Shown one piece after another: positions 23,766-35,183 of a stretch of 64,000 bases of DNA. This DNA is from Hibiscus mutabilis. Its lineage: Eukaryota > Streptophyta > Magnoliopsida > Malvales > Malvaceae. The translations under genes and the position numbers were made by a program. The DNA lies in the NCBI GenBank assembly GCA_019671005.1, contig CM033745.1, forward strand, positions 42,887,834 through 42,951,833, written 5' to 3'. A model generated the notes under the pieces. The model was not told the DNA's origin. It saw nothing but the letters and a program-made list of their open reading frames with translations, and ran no database searches. How positions within the stretch are numbered: the stretch's first letter is position 1; each line of letters begins with the position of its first letter.

Positions 23766-24292
23766 AAACCTATTAACATCTTTGTTTCTATGATTAAAAG
23801 TGATGAAATTGAATTCGGGCATTCCCTGTTGTTTCTGACTTCCCTAATGTTTTTCCTAATGAATTGCTGGGATTGCCCCCTATTTGGGAAGTTGAATTCA
23901 AGATTGAAGTTCAACCCTAGAGTGATTTAGTGTCTATCGCTCCATATTGAATGGCCCCTATTGAACTCAAAGAGCTTAAGAAACAATTGCAAGAGCTTGC
24001 TATGAAGAAAGACGGGTCGATGAGGCTATGTATCGATTATCGTCAGCTAAACTGACTCACTATCAAGAACAAGTATCTATTGCTGAGGATTGAGGACTTG
24101 TTCAATCAATTCAAGTATGCAAAAGTTTTCTCCAAGATCGATTTGCGATAGGGGTACTATCAGATGATAATACAAGACTCGAATGTACCCAAAACCGCTT
24201 TCAGGACTCGTTATGGTCACTACGAGTTCCTAGTTATGCCCTTCGAGCTAACCAATGCTCCAACAGTTTTCATGGACTTAATGAACGGAGTG
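23766..24292 (+). pseudogene. pol: Element F reverse transcriptase, first half
   Basis: RT N-terminus with a FPNELLGLPP-like run near 23850, MAPIELKELKKQLQEL at 23950-23998, then a direct jump to KKDGSMRLCIDYRQLN. About 20 codons (the DKGFIRPSSSPWGAPVLFVK stretch in relatives) are missing near 24000. After a TGA come LTIKNKYLLL, a KVFSKIDLR run, TAFRTRYGHYEFLVMPFELTNAP and FMDLMNGV. At 24292 solo LTR G interrupts the gene between the Gly-Val and the Phe-Lys-Pro codons. Confidence 0.92.
24288..24292. other. Target-site duplication GAGTG, left copy of solo LTR G
   Basis: GAGTG precedes TGTAACACCCCC and recurs at 28111-28115. Confidence 0.95.
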
Positions 24293-24390
24293 TGTAACAC
24301 CCCCTACCCGGGCTAGTAGCAACCTGGCATGGGAGCATTACTTAACAAGCAAGCAAGGACATTACAAGACATGATAATAGACAAGAACAA

Positions 24391-24505
24391 TACAATACAA
24401 TACAATACAATACAATACAATACAATACAATACAATACAATACAATACAATACAATACAATACAATACAATACAATACAATACAATACAATACAATACAA
24501 TACAA
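24391..24505. repeat. (TACAA)23 microsatellite
   Basis: Twenty-three uninterrupted copies of TACAA. Long frames on both strands (24313-24516 minus, 24329-24547 plus) come only from this repeat, which has no stop in any of the frames concerned. No interruption is seen, suggesting recent expansion within an otherwise diverged LTR. Confidence 0.98.
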
Positions 24506-25794
24506 GAATCAATCAAGCTTTCACATACTTACTTATCTAACAAGTAAGCTCACACTTAATCTCAAACTATCAAAGACATTTGAACCAAGCAAGCAAGAAG
24601 AAACAAAGCATTCGAACAAGGCATTAAAATTTTCTTTCTTTCATACTTACATTATACGCTATTACTTACATGGTTCATATAACAACATTCATTCTTTGTT
24701 ACCTATCCTATTCTAATTACCTTAGTATAATATGCTTCCAATTCAATTCATTGTTCTTTAACTATATTTTCGTGTACATCTTATCCCTAAATTTCTAACA
24801 TGTTTCTTGAGTATACTAATTACATGTAACTAGCTTCCAATCAAATCATTCCTTATACATAACCATTCAGCCATTCACACAAACAATCAACAAGGCATGT
24901 AACTAGTTTATTCAAGCTTATTTCCATACCTATGCATTCGGCATTCATCCTATACAAGCATACATAACATATACTTCAAGGTATGTTTACATACAAGCAA
25001 CCTACTAGGTCCAAGCCATTCAAATGGGAAGCAATCAACATGGTTCACCACATTCTACCTTTAATTCAAACATACACAAGAACATGGCAAGGCTATCAAA
25101 TTGTTTCATAGCAAATTAGATCAACATATGATCATTTCATTCCATTATCAAATGCGCATCAAAACAACATCCATTACATGTTATCTAAGTTCATTACATA
25201 CTTGATACTATATACATAACATAGGTAGGCCTGTCAAGATCAATACATACAAGTTTCAAATGCATGATCAAGCTATCTATATACATCTAGTGCCACCATT
25301 CTAGGAGATATACAAAACAAGTATGAAACCAATCTTCAACTATGCTTGTGTGAGTTGCTTCTTGCTCAAGGTAACAAGCTTCAAGATCAAGCAACAATTG
25401 AATCCTTTAACATGTAGTTGGGAAGAATGAAACAAGTGTGATAAGTCCAAGATTGTACTTAGTGAGGTAGTAACTAGTCTATCCATTTGTTTTTTCAAGT
25501 TTCATGTCTTTTAGTCAAGTGTAGACCTAGCTAAGGCTTTCAAGCATCAAGAGTGATTTTAGCTAGTCATTCAAGCATCAAGATTATCCTATCTAAGGAT
25601 ATCATGCGTTCGGCTATCAAGGGACAAGAAACAAGAATCATACTTCATGAATCAAGCACACATGCTTGCAAAACAAGAAATCATGCTTTCAAGTAAAGTA
25701 ACATACATTTCATGGCATTCAAGACAAGTATCATGTATTATTGGATTGTTATTAAAATTTTTACTCATTAAACAACCCCCTTGGTACTTAGTTT

Positions 25795-25950
25795 GTATAG
25801 GTAATCGAGTCTCCAACCAACTGTCGCTACAAGATGCACTGTAGTGCTGGTCAACCCTCCTACTGTCGCCAAAGACCACATACGTACCCTCTGTCTGTCA
25901 CCAAATAAGGGCCTTAGCCCTGGATCGTAGTGCACCCTTACACAATGAGC
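25795..25950 (-). other. Conserved triple GGCGACAG block (solo LTR G)
   Basis: Minus-strand copy of the block described at 8874-9035. CTGTCGC or CTGTCACC elements lie near 25820, 25862 and 25895. Confidence 0.75.
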
Positions 25951-26354
25951 TCTAGACTCTAAGGCATGCCCTTCTACCTAGTCCAACTAGCTACCAAGGT
26001 TGTTCGATTTACCATTTAATCATGTGTTTCAAGATCAAGATCATGCCAAACAAGTTCATTTCATGTGAGGTCCTTAGGCCATTGAGCCATAGCTCACATG
26101 TCAAGTAGTTTCATGTTTCATTTCATCAAGATGATATGTTATCATATCTCAAACAAGTCTTTCGCATTTGATCTCATTGCATCACAACACATACAAGCAT
26201 CCATGCTATCACTTAATCATACATAAGCATTCGAAATAGACATGCATTCAAGGCTAGAATCAAGTTTCATGTATTTCTTTAGTCATTCTTCCCTTATTTG
26301 GTCAAATTTATGATTAGATTCATTTATCATGTCAAGAATGTAACAAAATACATT

Positions 26355-26375
26355 GGTTAGGACCTAGTCCTAACC
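26355..26375. other. Conserved palindrome TTAGGACCTAGTCCTAA (solo LTR G)
   Basis: A near-perfect inverted repeat, extending to GG...CC at the outside, 21 bp in all. It is found at the same place in eight LTRs of the window, next to a CTAGAGGTAACTACACTCAC stretch on the minus-type copies. Confidence 0.7.
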
Positions 26376-28110
26376 CTAGAGGTAACTACACTCACAATAT
26401 TCCAAGCTAGCTAGTCTTGGATCCACACTCCATTGTTCTTGGCTTTAGATTGTTCCAATATTTCCTCTTACACCAAGTTCAATCCATGTTCTAACGCATT
26501 ACAAGCATAAGCATGTCAAGGCAAGTTCACAAGGTCATTCAATTCTAGACAAGATCATTAAATCAAGCAATGCTACAAGCATATAACATTCACATATTCG
26601 GCAGCATGCTCATGTGCATTTTCCATTACACTTAACTACACCTTTCTACATTCTAGTTCATGTAAAACAAGGTATATTTCAAGGCCTAAAACCGTTTACA
26701 AGACAGTTTGCAAAATGCCACAAAACAGTGTGCATTTGCCTATGCAGCTGCTGCCAGGCAACTTGCACTCTAGTCACAAAATCAAGCATAACTTTCATTC
26801 TGTAAGTCGGAATTTCAATTGGTTTACACCTTTAGAAAGCTGAAAATTTGTCTTTATGACCATATAAGGTTTGCATTTTAATTCTTTGCCAATTAATACA
26901 GTTTTTAACTTAGAGACAGGGCATTTTACTTTACTGGGCAGCTTGCGCTGTCTCTAGTATTTCTTCTCTACATTTCAGTATACAACCCAGAGTTCAGTTC
27001 TGTTTTCTCCTAGTGAATTTAGACATACCAAGGTGTTGTCTATAAAAAATTCAGCCTTAAATTCATTATATACAATTTATAGTGATCTTTCAAAGTTACT
27101 GCCCATAACAGAGTATTCTGGGCAGATTACACTAGGTTGGGTTTCTAGCTTCTTAACTCATTTTAGCAAGGTCCTAACATGGAAATTCCGTTCATGTTCA
27201 TGTTCATGTTCATACATGTCTAGTTCATCATTATTCACCTAGAAATGTTTTTAAAACAGGGTGTAATCATGTTGAACTTAATTTGATCTATTTGACCACA
27301 ATTACACATCAATTCATCAACTACGTAGTCCATTACCTAATTTAACTAGTTCAATTAGGTGAAGTCACATTTCCAGCAACATATGTATTCAAATCAATCT
27401 TCTTTTTACCTAGCAACATGATCAAAACAGGATTCTATGTTCATTTAACATGTTTACACAATTTCTCAATCAAAACAGTCCCTAATCAAGACTGTTTTCG
27501 ATCATGTTCATATACCTCAAATTTCCAGCAACTATACATATATCCTATATCAAGTTGGTTACTAGAAATTACAATCTCAAGTTCAATTTGAATCTAGCAT
27601 GCTCCTAACACACATAGAAATCATCCAATTCATCAAGACAATATAGACATCATCAATCACTCATTTTGAACAAGAGAGTAGCAAGAAGAAGAACTTACAT
27701 TCACAATCATGCAACTACAATTCAAGCAACACAAGGACCATTCAAATACATGGTAAATTCTTGAGCAAAGCTTTGTTTTCTTTCTCTAGCTTAATTCGGT
27801 GTAACAAGAGATGAAGAAGATGATAATGCTTGCTTGATTACTCATCAAACAGCCAACTTGAATTCCTCTCCAATTGACACCTTTCAATTCCCCAATTCAA
27901 TTTAAATTCACCGTGCAATTGCTCTAGTTTGCTTATTATTCAATATGGTCCTTTTAATTTGGCATACTAACTTGTTGGATATAACATTTTAGTCCTTTAG
28001 TTATTTGTTAGCCAATGTTCTTTCTTCTTTTAAATTGATTAACTCAAGAATTCAATTAGCCTATAGTTTAGATTGTAGTAACATTAGTAGGCCAATTTTA
28101 GGGTGTTACA

Positions 28111-28115
28111 GAGTG
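28111..28115. other. Target-site duplication GAGTG, right copy of solo LTR G
   Basis: Perfect copy of 24288-24292. Confidence 0.95.
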
Positions 28116-28424
28116 TTCAAACCCTATTTGGACAAATTCGTGGTTGTCATTATTGATGATATTCTTGTCTACTCAAAGGACAAGGAAGAACATGCTAATC
28201 ACCTTCGAATTGTACTCCAAACATTGAGAGAGAATCGGCTATATGCCAAATTGAGCAAATGCGAGTTCTGGCTCTCGGAAGTATCCTTCCTTGGCCATGT
28301 TATCTCGGCCGAAGGGATAAAGGTTGATCATAAAAAGATTCAAACCGTCATCGAACGGAGACCTCCAAGAAATGTTAGCGAGTTTAAGAGTTTTCTCAGT
28401 TTAGCCTAGTATTACCGAAAGTTC
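28116..28424 (+). pseudogene. pol: Element F reverse transcriptase, second half
   Basis: Continues the RT after solo LTR G: FKPYLDKFVVV, catalytic IIDD at 28149-28160, ILVYSKDKEEHANHLRIVLQ, KCEFWLSEVSFLGHVIS, a RRPPRNVSEFKSFLSLA run, then TAG at 28407. The catalytic aspartates are kept. Joined to the first half the domain would still have an internal deletion and stops. Confidence 0.94.
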
Positions 28425-28935
28425 GTGAAAGGGTTCTCGATTTTTGCTACCCCATTGACTCGACTCCTTCGAAAGAATACTCTATTTAAATGGTCTGAGG
28501 ACCAGCAGAGGAGCTTCGATCAATTGAAGCAAGTCCTAACTCAAGCTCCTATTCTAATCCAACCTGAACCAGGAAAAGACTTTACAGTCTTTAGTGATGC
28601 TTCCCATCTTGGTTTAGGGTGTTTATTGATGCAAGACGACAAGGTCACTGCCTATGCTTCTCGGCAACTCAAGCCACATGAATTGAACTATCCAACACAG
28701 ACTTGGAGCTAGCTACAGTCGTGTTTGCTTTAAAGATCCGTAGACATTATCTATATAGAGAGAAATGTCGATTATTTACAGATCATTAGAGTTTAAAATA
28801 CATCCTAACTCAGAAAGAGTTAAATCTTCGACAACAAGATGGGTGGAACTACTAAAAGACTGTGGTCTAATGATTGATTACCACCCAAGCAAGGCAAATG
28901 TTGTGGATGATGTGCTCAGTCGCAACCATTTAATT
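28425..28935 (+). pseudogene. pol: Element F RNase H domain
   Basis: FSIFATPLTRLLRK, FKWSEDQQRSFDQLKQ, FSDASHLGLGCLLM, YASRQLKPHELNYPT in one frame. A two-base loss near 28700 shifts the LELATVVFALKI segment. TAG replaces a codon in the TDHKSLKY motif near 28786. It ends with a degraded DYHPSKANVVDDVLSR run. Region 28936-29100 between RNase H and integrase is decayed linker without a frame of its own. Confidence 0.92.
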
Positions 28936-29100
28936 GGTAAGATCGAATACAAATATCCAACATTGTTTAACCCTTTATTTGAATGGATGATATGAATCCA
29001 CTAATAAAAATCCTTTGATTGTAGCTTCAACTTCTTTCTATGCCCATTTTAAGCTCCTAAAGAATTGGAGATATGTGGCAGAACTTCAAGTTCAATCCGA

Positions 29101-30546
29101 CTTGAATTCGAGGATCAAAGAGCTTTAATAAAATGATACTGAACATCATAAGATATCAAAAGAGATTGATTCTAAACCGAGCATTGAATTCGCACTTCGA
29201 TCGAATGGTGTGCTCTACTTCAATGATCGGGTTTGTGTACCCAATGATCCAATCCTTAAGAGGGAAATGCTTCAAGAAGCACATAGCAGTCCTTTTCAAT
29301 ACATCCGGGAGTGATCAAGATGTATAAGGACGTAAAGGAAGTTTATTGGTGACCGGGATTGAAGACCGATATTGTTTACTTCGTATCGAAGTGCCTCACT
29401 TGCCAGAAGGTGAAGGCCGAGCACCAACTACCTACTGGACTCCTACAACCCATCGAATTGCCTCAGTGGATGTGGGAGTGTATAACAATGGATTTCGTAT
29501 CGTGATTGCCTCTATCACCGAGGAAAAATGATGTTATTTGGGTGATCATTGATAGGTTCACCAAATCAGCTCACTTCCTACCTGTTTGAATGAACATGAA
29601 CCTCAAACAACTAGTTGAATTGTACTTGAAAGAAGTGATCGGACTTCACGGTGTTCCTAGATCTATTGTATCAGATTGGGACTCTCGTTTTACTTTTTGA
29701 TTCTAGAGGGAACTTCAATAAGCTATGGTAACTAAGATGAATCTTAGCATTGCCTTCCATCCACAAACCAATGGAAAATCTGAAAGGGTAATCCAAGTGC
29801 TTGAAGACATGCTTCGAGCTTGCATTATTGACTTCGATAAAGACTGGGAGAAATCTCTACCATTAGCTGAGTTTTCCTACAATAACAACTATCAAGCTTC
29901 TATCAAAATGGCCCCATTCGAAGCATTGTATGGCAGGAGATGCAGAACTCCCCTATGATGGTCTGAATTGGGGGAAAACAAGGTCTTAGGACTTGAACTG
30001 CTTCGTGAAACTGAAAATCAAGTTAGGGTGATCCATAATAGGCCTTTGATAGGCAAAAGGCTTATGACAATCTCAAAAGAAGAAACATTGAATATCGAGT
30101 GGGAGATTACGTATTCTTGAAGGTATCTCCTTGGAGGAAAATCCTCAGATTCAGGAAGAAGGGTAAACTAATTCCTCGATTCATCAGACCCTTTGAAGAC
30201 TTAGAAAAGATCGGTCCAGTTGCTTACAAGCTAGCACTCCCTGTTGAATTCAATAGAATCCACAACATCTTCCATGTATCGATGTTGAGGAAATATCGAT
30301 CAGATACATCACATGTTCTAGAACCTGATGAGGTGGAACTTAATCCGGATCTATCGTACGATGAAAAGCCAATTCAAAATACTTGATAAAGAAGTCAAGA
30401 GGCTTCGCAATAAGATTGTGCCATTGGTGAAAGTTCTTTGGAAGAACCACAATGTAAAAGAAGCCACTTGGGAACCCGAAGCAGCAATGAGAAAGCAGTG
30501 TCCTCATCTATTCCCCTCAGGTAAATTCGAGGACAAATTTCTTTAA
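29101..30546 (+). pseudogene. pol: Element F integrase with chromodomain-like tail
   Basis: Zinc domain remnants near 29200-29420 (KREMLQEAH, then CLTCQKVKAEHQLPTGLL). Core: MDFVS near 29488, NDVIWVIIDRFTKSAHFLPV, SDWDSRF (usual SDRDPRF) near 29670, stops near 29697-29720, then 29725-29958 NLSIAFHPQTNGKSERVIQV, keeping the third acidic Glu in SER. The C-terminal domain is in 30099-30386 (GPVAYKLALPVEFNRIHNIF), shifted to a second frame ending VKVLWKNHNVKEATWEPE and KFEDKFL, with TAA at 30544-30546. Dead, but the tail is nearly complete. Confidence 0.92.
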
Positions 30547-30558
30547 GGGTGAGGGAAT
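30543..30558 (+). other. Polypurine tract of element F
   Basis: The purine-rich run TTAAGGGTGAGGGAAT lies directly before TGTAATATCC, the 3' LTR start. Confidence 0.85.
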
Positions 30559-30593
30559 TGTAATATCCTCAAAACTAGTATAAACAAAGTTAC
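30559..30593 (+). repeat. Element F 3' LTR, first 35 bp only
   Basis: TGTAATATCCTCAAAACTAG and the following bases match the start of the 5' LTR (18882). LTR H interrupts it after GTTAC (30589-30593). The 5' LTR continues TACAATGC at this point, so that is what should follow once LTR H closes beyond the window. Confidence 0.93.
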
Positions 30594-32517
30594 TGTAACA
30601 CCCCCACCTGGTTTAGTAGTAAATCAGCTGAGGGGCGTTACGAGAGACAAACACTAGAATAGAAATCACGAACCAATTAAAATTTTCTAACTCACCACTA
30701 TTAGGTAAGTTGAGAGACTAGCAAGGCACTTATCATTCCAATTTGATCATGCAAGCAAGTACATGTTTATCATTTTATGATCATAGATATAGCATTTGAA
30801 TAACGTACATAGACTAGCAAGTTTAAGTTGAGTGACTAACAAGACAACTTAGAGAATCATATTCAATCATACAAACATGGTCATGCTTCTTAATCATTGA
30901 AGGTTACCACATTAACTACCAATCTATATATAAGGATACCTATTAATCATTCATGTGATTATGCATGTCATTCGAATAGTATACCTAAACTATCATATGC
31001 TCATTCAATGCAAACTCATATGTGCGCAGCTTGATTTTCTTTTAACAACAATTATCATGTTTACAATGGCATACAATTTGAATTTCTAGGCATGGTCTTC
31101 TAGGACATTAAAATCAATACATGTATGCAATTCATAAGAGTTTAACAAAACATGTTCTTATGTGCACACATTCAATTCATGACTCAAGCAAGCATATCAT
31201 GTTCCATGGACATTATAGGTCATTCATATGATCAGTTACTTTCAATTGTTCATTCAAGGTTAACTACTATTTAGGCATGTGAACAAGCAATGCATTCGAA
31301 TGGCTTATATAGACTAGAACATTTTCGTTTCAATCCAACATTCTATTTAAGTCATGTAAATATTTCATGTAGGTTTAATTAGTCATGCTTTTATGAACGT
31401 ACATTTAAAAACAACTTCAAGTAAGCCTGTAGCATATCACTCCTTACCTATTCGGCATTGACAAGCTCATGTATAACAATAAACATTTCCATCATTCATT
31501 TTAGTACATATATGCACAGCAAGACTCATTCATTCACACGAAATTTGAACATTTACACATAGAGTTCTAGCAAGCAAGTTGACAACATTAAAGGCCAACT
31601 TCATACATATATACAAAAGATCTTTCAAGTATCAAAATGCATGACTTAGCTTAACCATATACAAATCTAGGTGCCACCAACTAGGAGTAATACAAACAAG
31701 TATGGATTCATACTTTAGCTCTTGCTTATGTCTTGCTTCATGCTCAAGAAAACAAACTTAAATATCAAGTAACCGCTTTGAAGCACTCTTAACCTGTAGG
31801 TAGAGAAGAGTGGAAACAAGAGTGATAAGTACAAGAGTACTTAGTGATGTAGTAATCTAATTCTATCCAATTATTAAGACATGTATCAATTAGCTAAGTT
31901 TGAGCCTAGTCAATGTTGGAAGCATTCAAATTCAAGCTTTGCTCAATCTTCATTTCAAGTCAAGTAACATACTCAAGCAATATACATATTTCAATTCAAG
32001 TTAAGTACATATTCTGGCAATATACATACATCTCAAGTCAAGTATAAACACTTTTCTTTTAAAGCTTGTCATTCAAGTTGTGTTTACAAGTAATACCCAT
32101 TCATTCAAGTAAGAACAGAATTCATATTTTCTTTGCACAAGTAAACAGCCCCATTTTACACCTATTGTCACCTAACATGGCATCATTTACAATCATACAC
32201 TCATACATGTAAAACAACCTCATTTTATCCTATTGTAGCCTAGCATGGCAGCAAGGTATGTATATTCCGTTAGCATGCTTAAACAATCCATTTTAACCAC
32301 ATGTAAGCAATACATGGCAACAAGGTATGTAGATTCAATTAAATACATATATACACATATACAAGCAAAACAATCCATGGTGAGCCCTAATTTATTCAAA
32401 TATGTCCATTTTACATGTTTATACATTTTAACATTTCAAGACAACTCATAATTTGATCACACATTGACAAAACAGTCCATATAGTATTCTTATACATTTT
32501 AACATTTCAAGACAGCT

Positions 32518-32700
32518 CATATTTTCATGTACAAGGTGTACATAGCTGCAACACTCAAGTTTTACATGTTAATCACATAAAACATTCCATATTTTCATGT
32601 ACAAGGTGTACACGGCAGCAACACTCAAGTTTTACATGTTAATCACATAAAACAATCCATATTTTCATGTACAAGGTGTACATGGCAGAAACACTCAAGC
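32518..32700 (-). repeat. 70-bp tandem repeat, about 2.6 copies
   Basis: The unit begins CATATTTTCATGTACAAGGT and contains AACACTCAAGTTTTACATG. Full copies lie at 32518-32587 and 32588-32657, with a partial copy after that. Copies differ by only a few bases. Confidence 0.88.
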
Positions 32701-32919
32701 AATACACATTTTTATCAAGTCAAGTATAACCATAATGCATTTCAAGCTTTTCATTCAAGACAAGTTCACAAATAGTACTCATGAATTCAAGTAAGATCAA
32801 GATCTATTTCAAGTAATAATCATGTAGCAAGAAGTTCAAGTATACAACTCAGGTAGCAAATAGTTCAAATCTACATGTTTTTCATTTCAAGAATACATGC
32901 CAAGTAATCCAAGTAGCAA

Positions 32920-33010
32920 GTTTACATGTCAAATAATTCAAGTAGCATGTTTACATGTCAAGTAATTCAAGTATTCAAGTTTACATGTCAAGTAATTCTA
33001 GTATTCCAAG
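32920..33010 (-). repeat. Short tandem repeat of about 25 bp
   Basis: The phrase TTTACATGTCAAGTAATTC recurs three times with AAGTAGC or AAGTATTC spacers; diffuse relatives continue upstream from about 32820. Confidence 0.7.
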
Positions 33011-33206
33011 TAAGCTTTATGCTTCATTTAATTTTCATTTGATTGCTTAGGTTTATGCCTTTGGTAATTCTTGTTAACTTTCTTTAATTTGAGCCTTTGG
33101 TATTTAGATGTCTTTTACTTCTTCACCTTGGATCATAGACTTAATCATGAATAACCTTGGTCTGAGTTTGGCCGTATAGGTCCAAGCGATACTTAGCTTA
33201 AAGCAC

Positions 33207-33211
33207 AAAGC
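33207..33211. other. Target-site duplication AAAGC, left copy of solo LTR I
   Basis: Matches 40490-40494 exactly. Confidence 0.93.
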
Positions 33212-34050
33212 TGTAACACCCTAAACATGGCCTAGGAAGGGTACCACTATCCAAGCTATAGATTAATTGAATTATGTGCTAATCAAATTAAAGAAGAAAG
33301 AACATTAGCTAACAAATAACTAAAAGACTAAAATGTTATAGCCAACAAGTTAGAGAGCCAAATTAAAAGGACCATAATAGAATAAAGTTGTAATATAGGG
33401 AATGCATGGCAAATTTAGATTGGATAGTGGACTATCCACTTGTCACATGGACAAGGTCCAACCGGCCACTATGGGAGGAAGTCTCCTTCTTCCTCATTTG
33501 ATTATACCAAATGAATTAGGGAAAAGGAGATAAGAGAGAAAGTAGTGTGAGAAAGCTTGAAAAACAAGGGCCAAGCTTTGGTAGACAACAAAATTGAGTT
33601 AGAATTAAAGATTAAGGAAGGTAACAACATGTTGATTCATGCAATTTTATACTTGAAATGTCAATTATGTGATGGTCTTGTTGCTTAATTCGAAATTGTA
33701 CATGTGTGAACATATTGCTTTGAATTTATATGATGTTTGTTCTTGTTGTTGAAATCATGGGTTAGTGTGAATAGGACTTTCTGATTATACCAATTGTGTA
33801 TACCTAATTATGTGTAAGTGATGCTGGAAATTGAGAATAGGGATTATGGTTGAAACTAGTTTTGATTAGGGACTATTTTACTAGGTGAAAATGTGTAAAC
33901 ATGTTAATTGTATATAATTCCTTGTTTTAAGCACATTTCTAGGAGAATTAGACTGATCTAGACATGTAAGAACATTAAAACAAGTTGAATTAAAATGTTA
34001 GAATCTTGTTTAGATGAGTTATGAAGCTAGAAACTCAACCTAGTGTAATT

Positions 34051-34226
34051 TGCCCAGAACACTCTATTCTGGGCAATAACTTTGAAAAATCACCATAAAT
34101 TGTATAAATAGAATTTAAGTCTGAAATTTTTATGGATAGTGCCTTAACATGTTAAAATTCATTAGGAGAAACAGAACTGAATTCTGGATTGTAGGGAAGA
34201 AACACTAGGGACAGTGCAAACTGTCC
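34051..34226 (+). other. Two conserved inverted repeats in solo LTR I
   Basis: TGCCCAGAA and TTCTGGGCA (9-bp perfect arms, 7-base loop CACTCTA) at 34051-34075. GGACAGT-GCAA-ACTGTCC (7-bp perfect arms, GNRA-type loop) at 34209-34226. Confidence 0.7.
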
Positions 34227-35183
34227 AGTGTTGTAAATTGCTCTGTCTTTATGTTAAAAACTGTATTAATTGGAAAAGAACTAAAATGCAAGGACTATAT
34301 GGTTAGAAAGACAATTAAGTTATCTTTCCAAAGGTGTAAACCAATTGAAATTTTGACGTACGGAATGAAAGTTATGCATGATTAAGTGAGTAGAGTACAA
34401 GTTGTCTGGCAACAGCAGTATAGGCAATTCAGGATAGTTTTGAAAACTTTTTTTAAACAGTTTTGGGATAGTGGTTATTGCCCTGTTTTACATGAATTAG
34501 AGTATAGACAAGTGTAGTTATGTGTAGTAAAGAATATATATGAACATGCTGCCAGATTTGTATATGTTGTGTACTAGTAATATTGCCTTGGTTGAATGAT
34601 TATGTAAACTTGTTTTAATATGTATTTACTTGTGTAATGTGTTAGAACCATGAGTGAACTTGGTGGAAGTGGAAAGGGTGGAACATCCTAAAGCTAAGAA
34701 CAAAGGAGTGTGGATCCAAGACTAGCTAGCTTGGGGAGTATTGCGAGTGTAGTTATTTCTAGGGTTAGGACTAGATCCTAACCAATGTATACATGTCTAC
34801 ATTCTTGTAATGTTTAAATGGACCTAATATGGACTTGGCCTAATAATGGAAGTATGATTAAAGTAATGCATGAAATTTCATCACGTCCTTAAATTCATGT
34901 ATAATTCGATTGCTAAGCATGTTTAAGTGGGTGCTTGTATGCGTGATACGGCATGTGATCGAATGCTTAAAGAAATTGCTTGAAATGTTATCTCAAATTG
35001 ATGAAATGAACACGTGAGAATTACATGATATGTGAGCTATGGCTCAATTGAACTAAGGGCCTAGTATATAATGAACTTGCTGAATACTTGACATGACCTT
35101 GAAATACTTGTATAAATGGCTAAAATTGAACAACCTTGGTAGCTAGTTGGATTAGGTAGAAGGGCATGCCTTAGAGTCTATAG

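Larger units (their letters stand above)
24293..28110 (-). mobile_element. Solo LTR G (3818 bp, minus) inside element F RT
   Basis: It starts TGTAACACCCCCTACCCGGG and ends GGGTGTTACA, flanked by perfect GAGTG. No internal region is present: a full element once inserted here and recombined between its LTRs. RT coding resumes exactly after the duplication (FKPYLDKFVVV). Within it are a (TACAA)23 run at 24391-24505, the triple GGCGACAG block at 25795-25950, the palindrome at 26355-26375, and hairpin segments near 26935 and 27100. No gene is seen. Confidence 0.96.
30594..33211 (-). mobile_element. LTR H, first segment (minus strand)
   Basis: It starts TGTAACACCCCCACCTGG, an LTR 3' end in reverse. 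The GTGCCACCAACTAGGAG block is near 31671. It is non-coding throughout. From about 32180 it is built of local repeats: GTATGTA...CAATCCAT units near 32215-32390, a 70-bp repeat at 32518-32700, and CATGTCAAGTAATTCAAGTA units at 32920-33010. Solo LTR I interrupts it at 33212. The other LTR edge is not in the window. Confidence 0.75.

Noticed and set aside
24313..24547. Frames on both strands reading repeated short peptides
   Set aside because: They translate the (TACAA) microsatellite.
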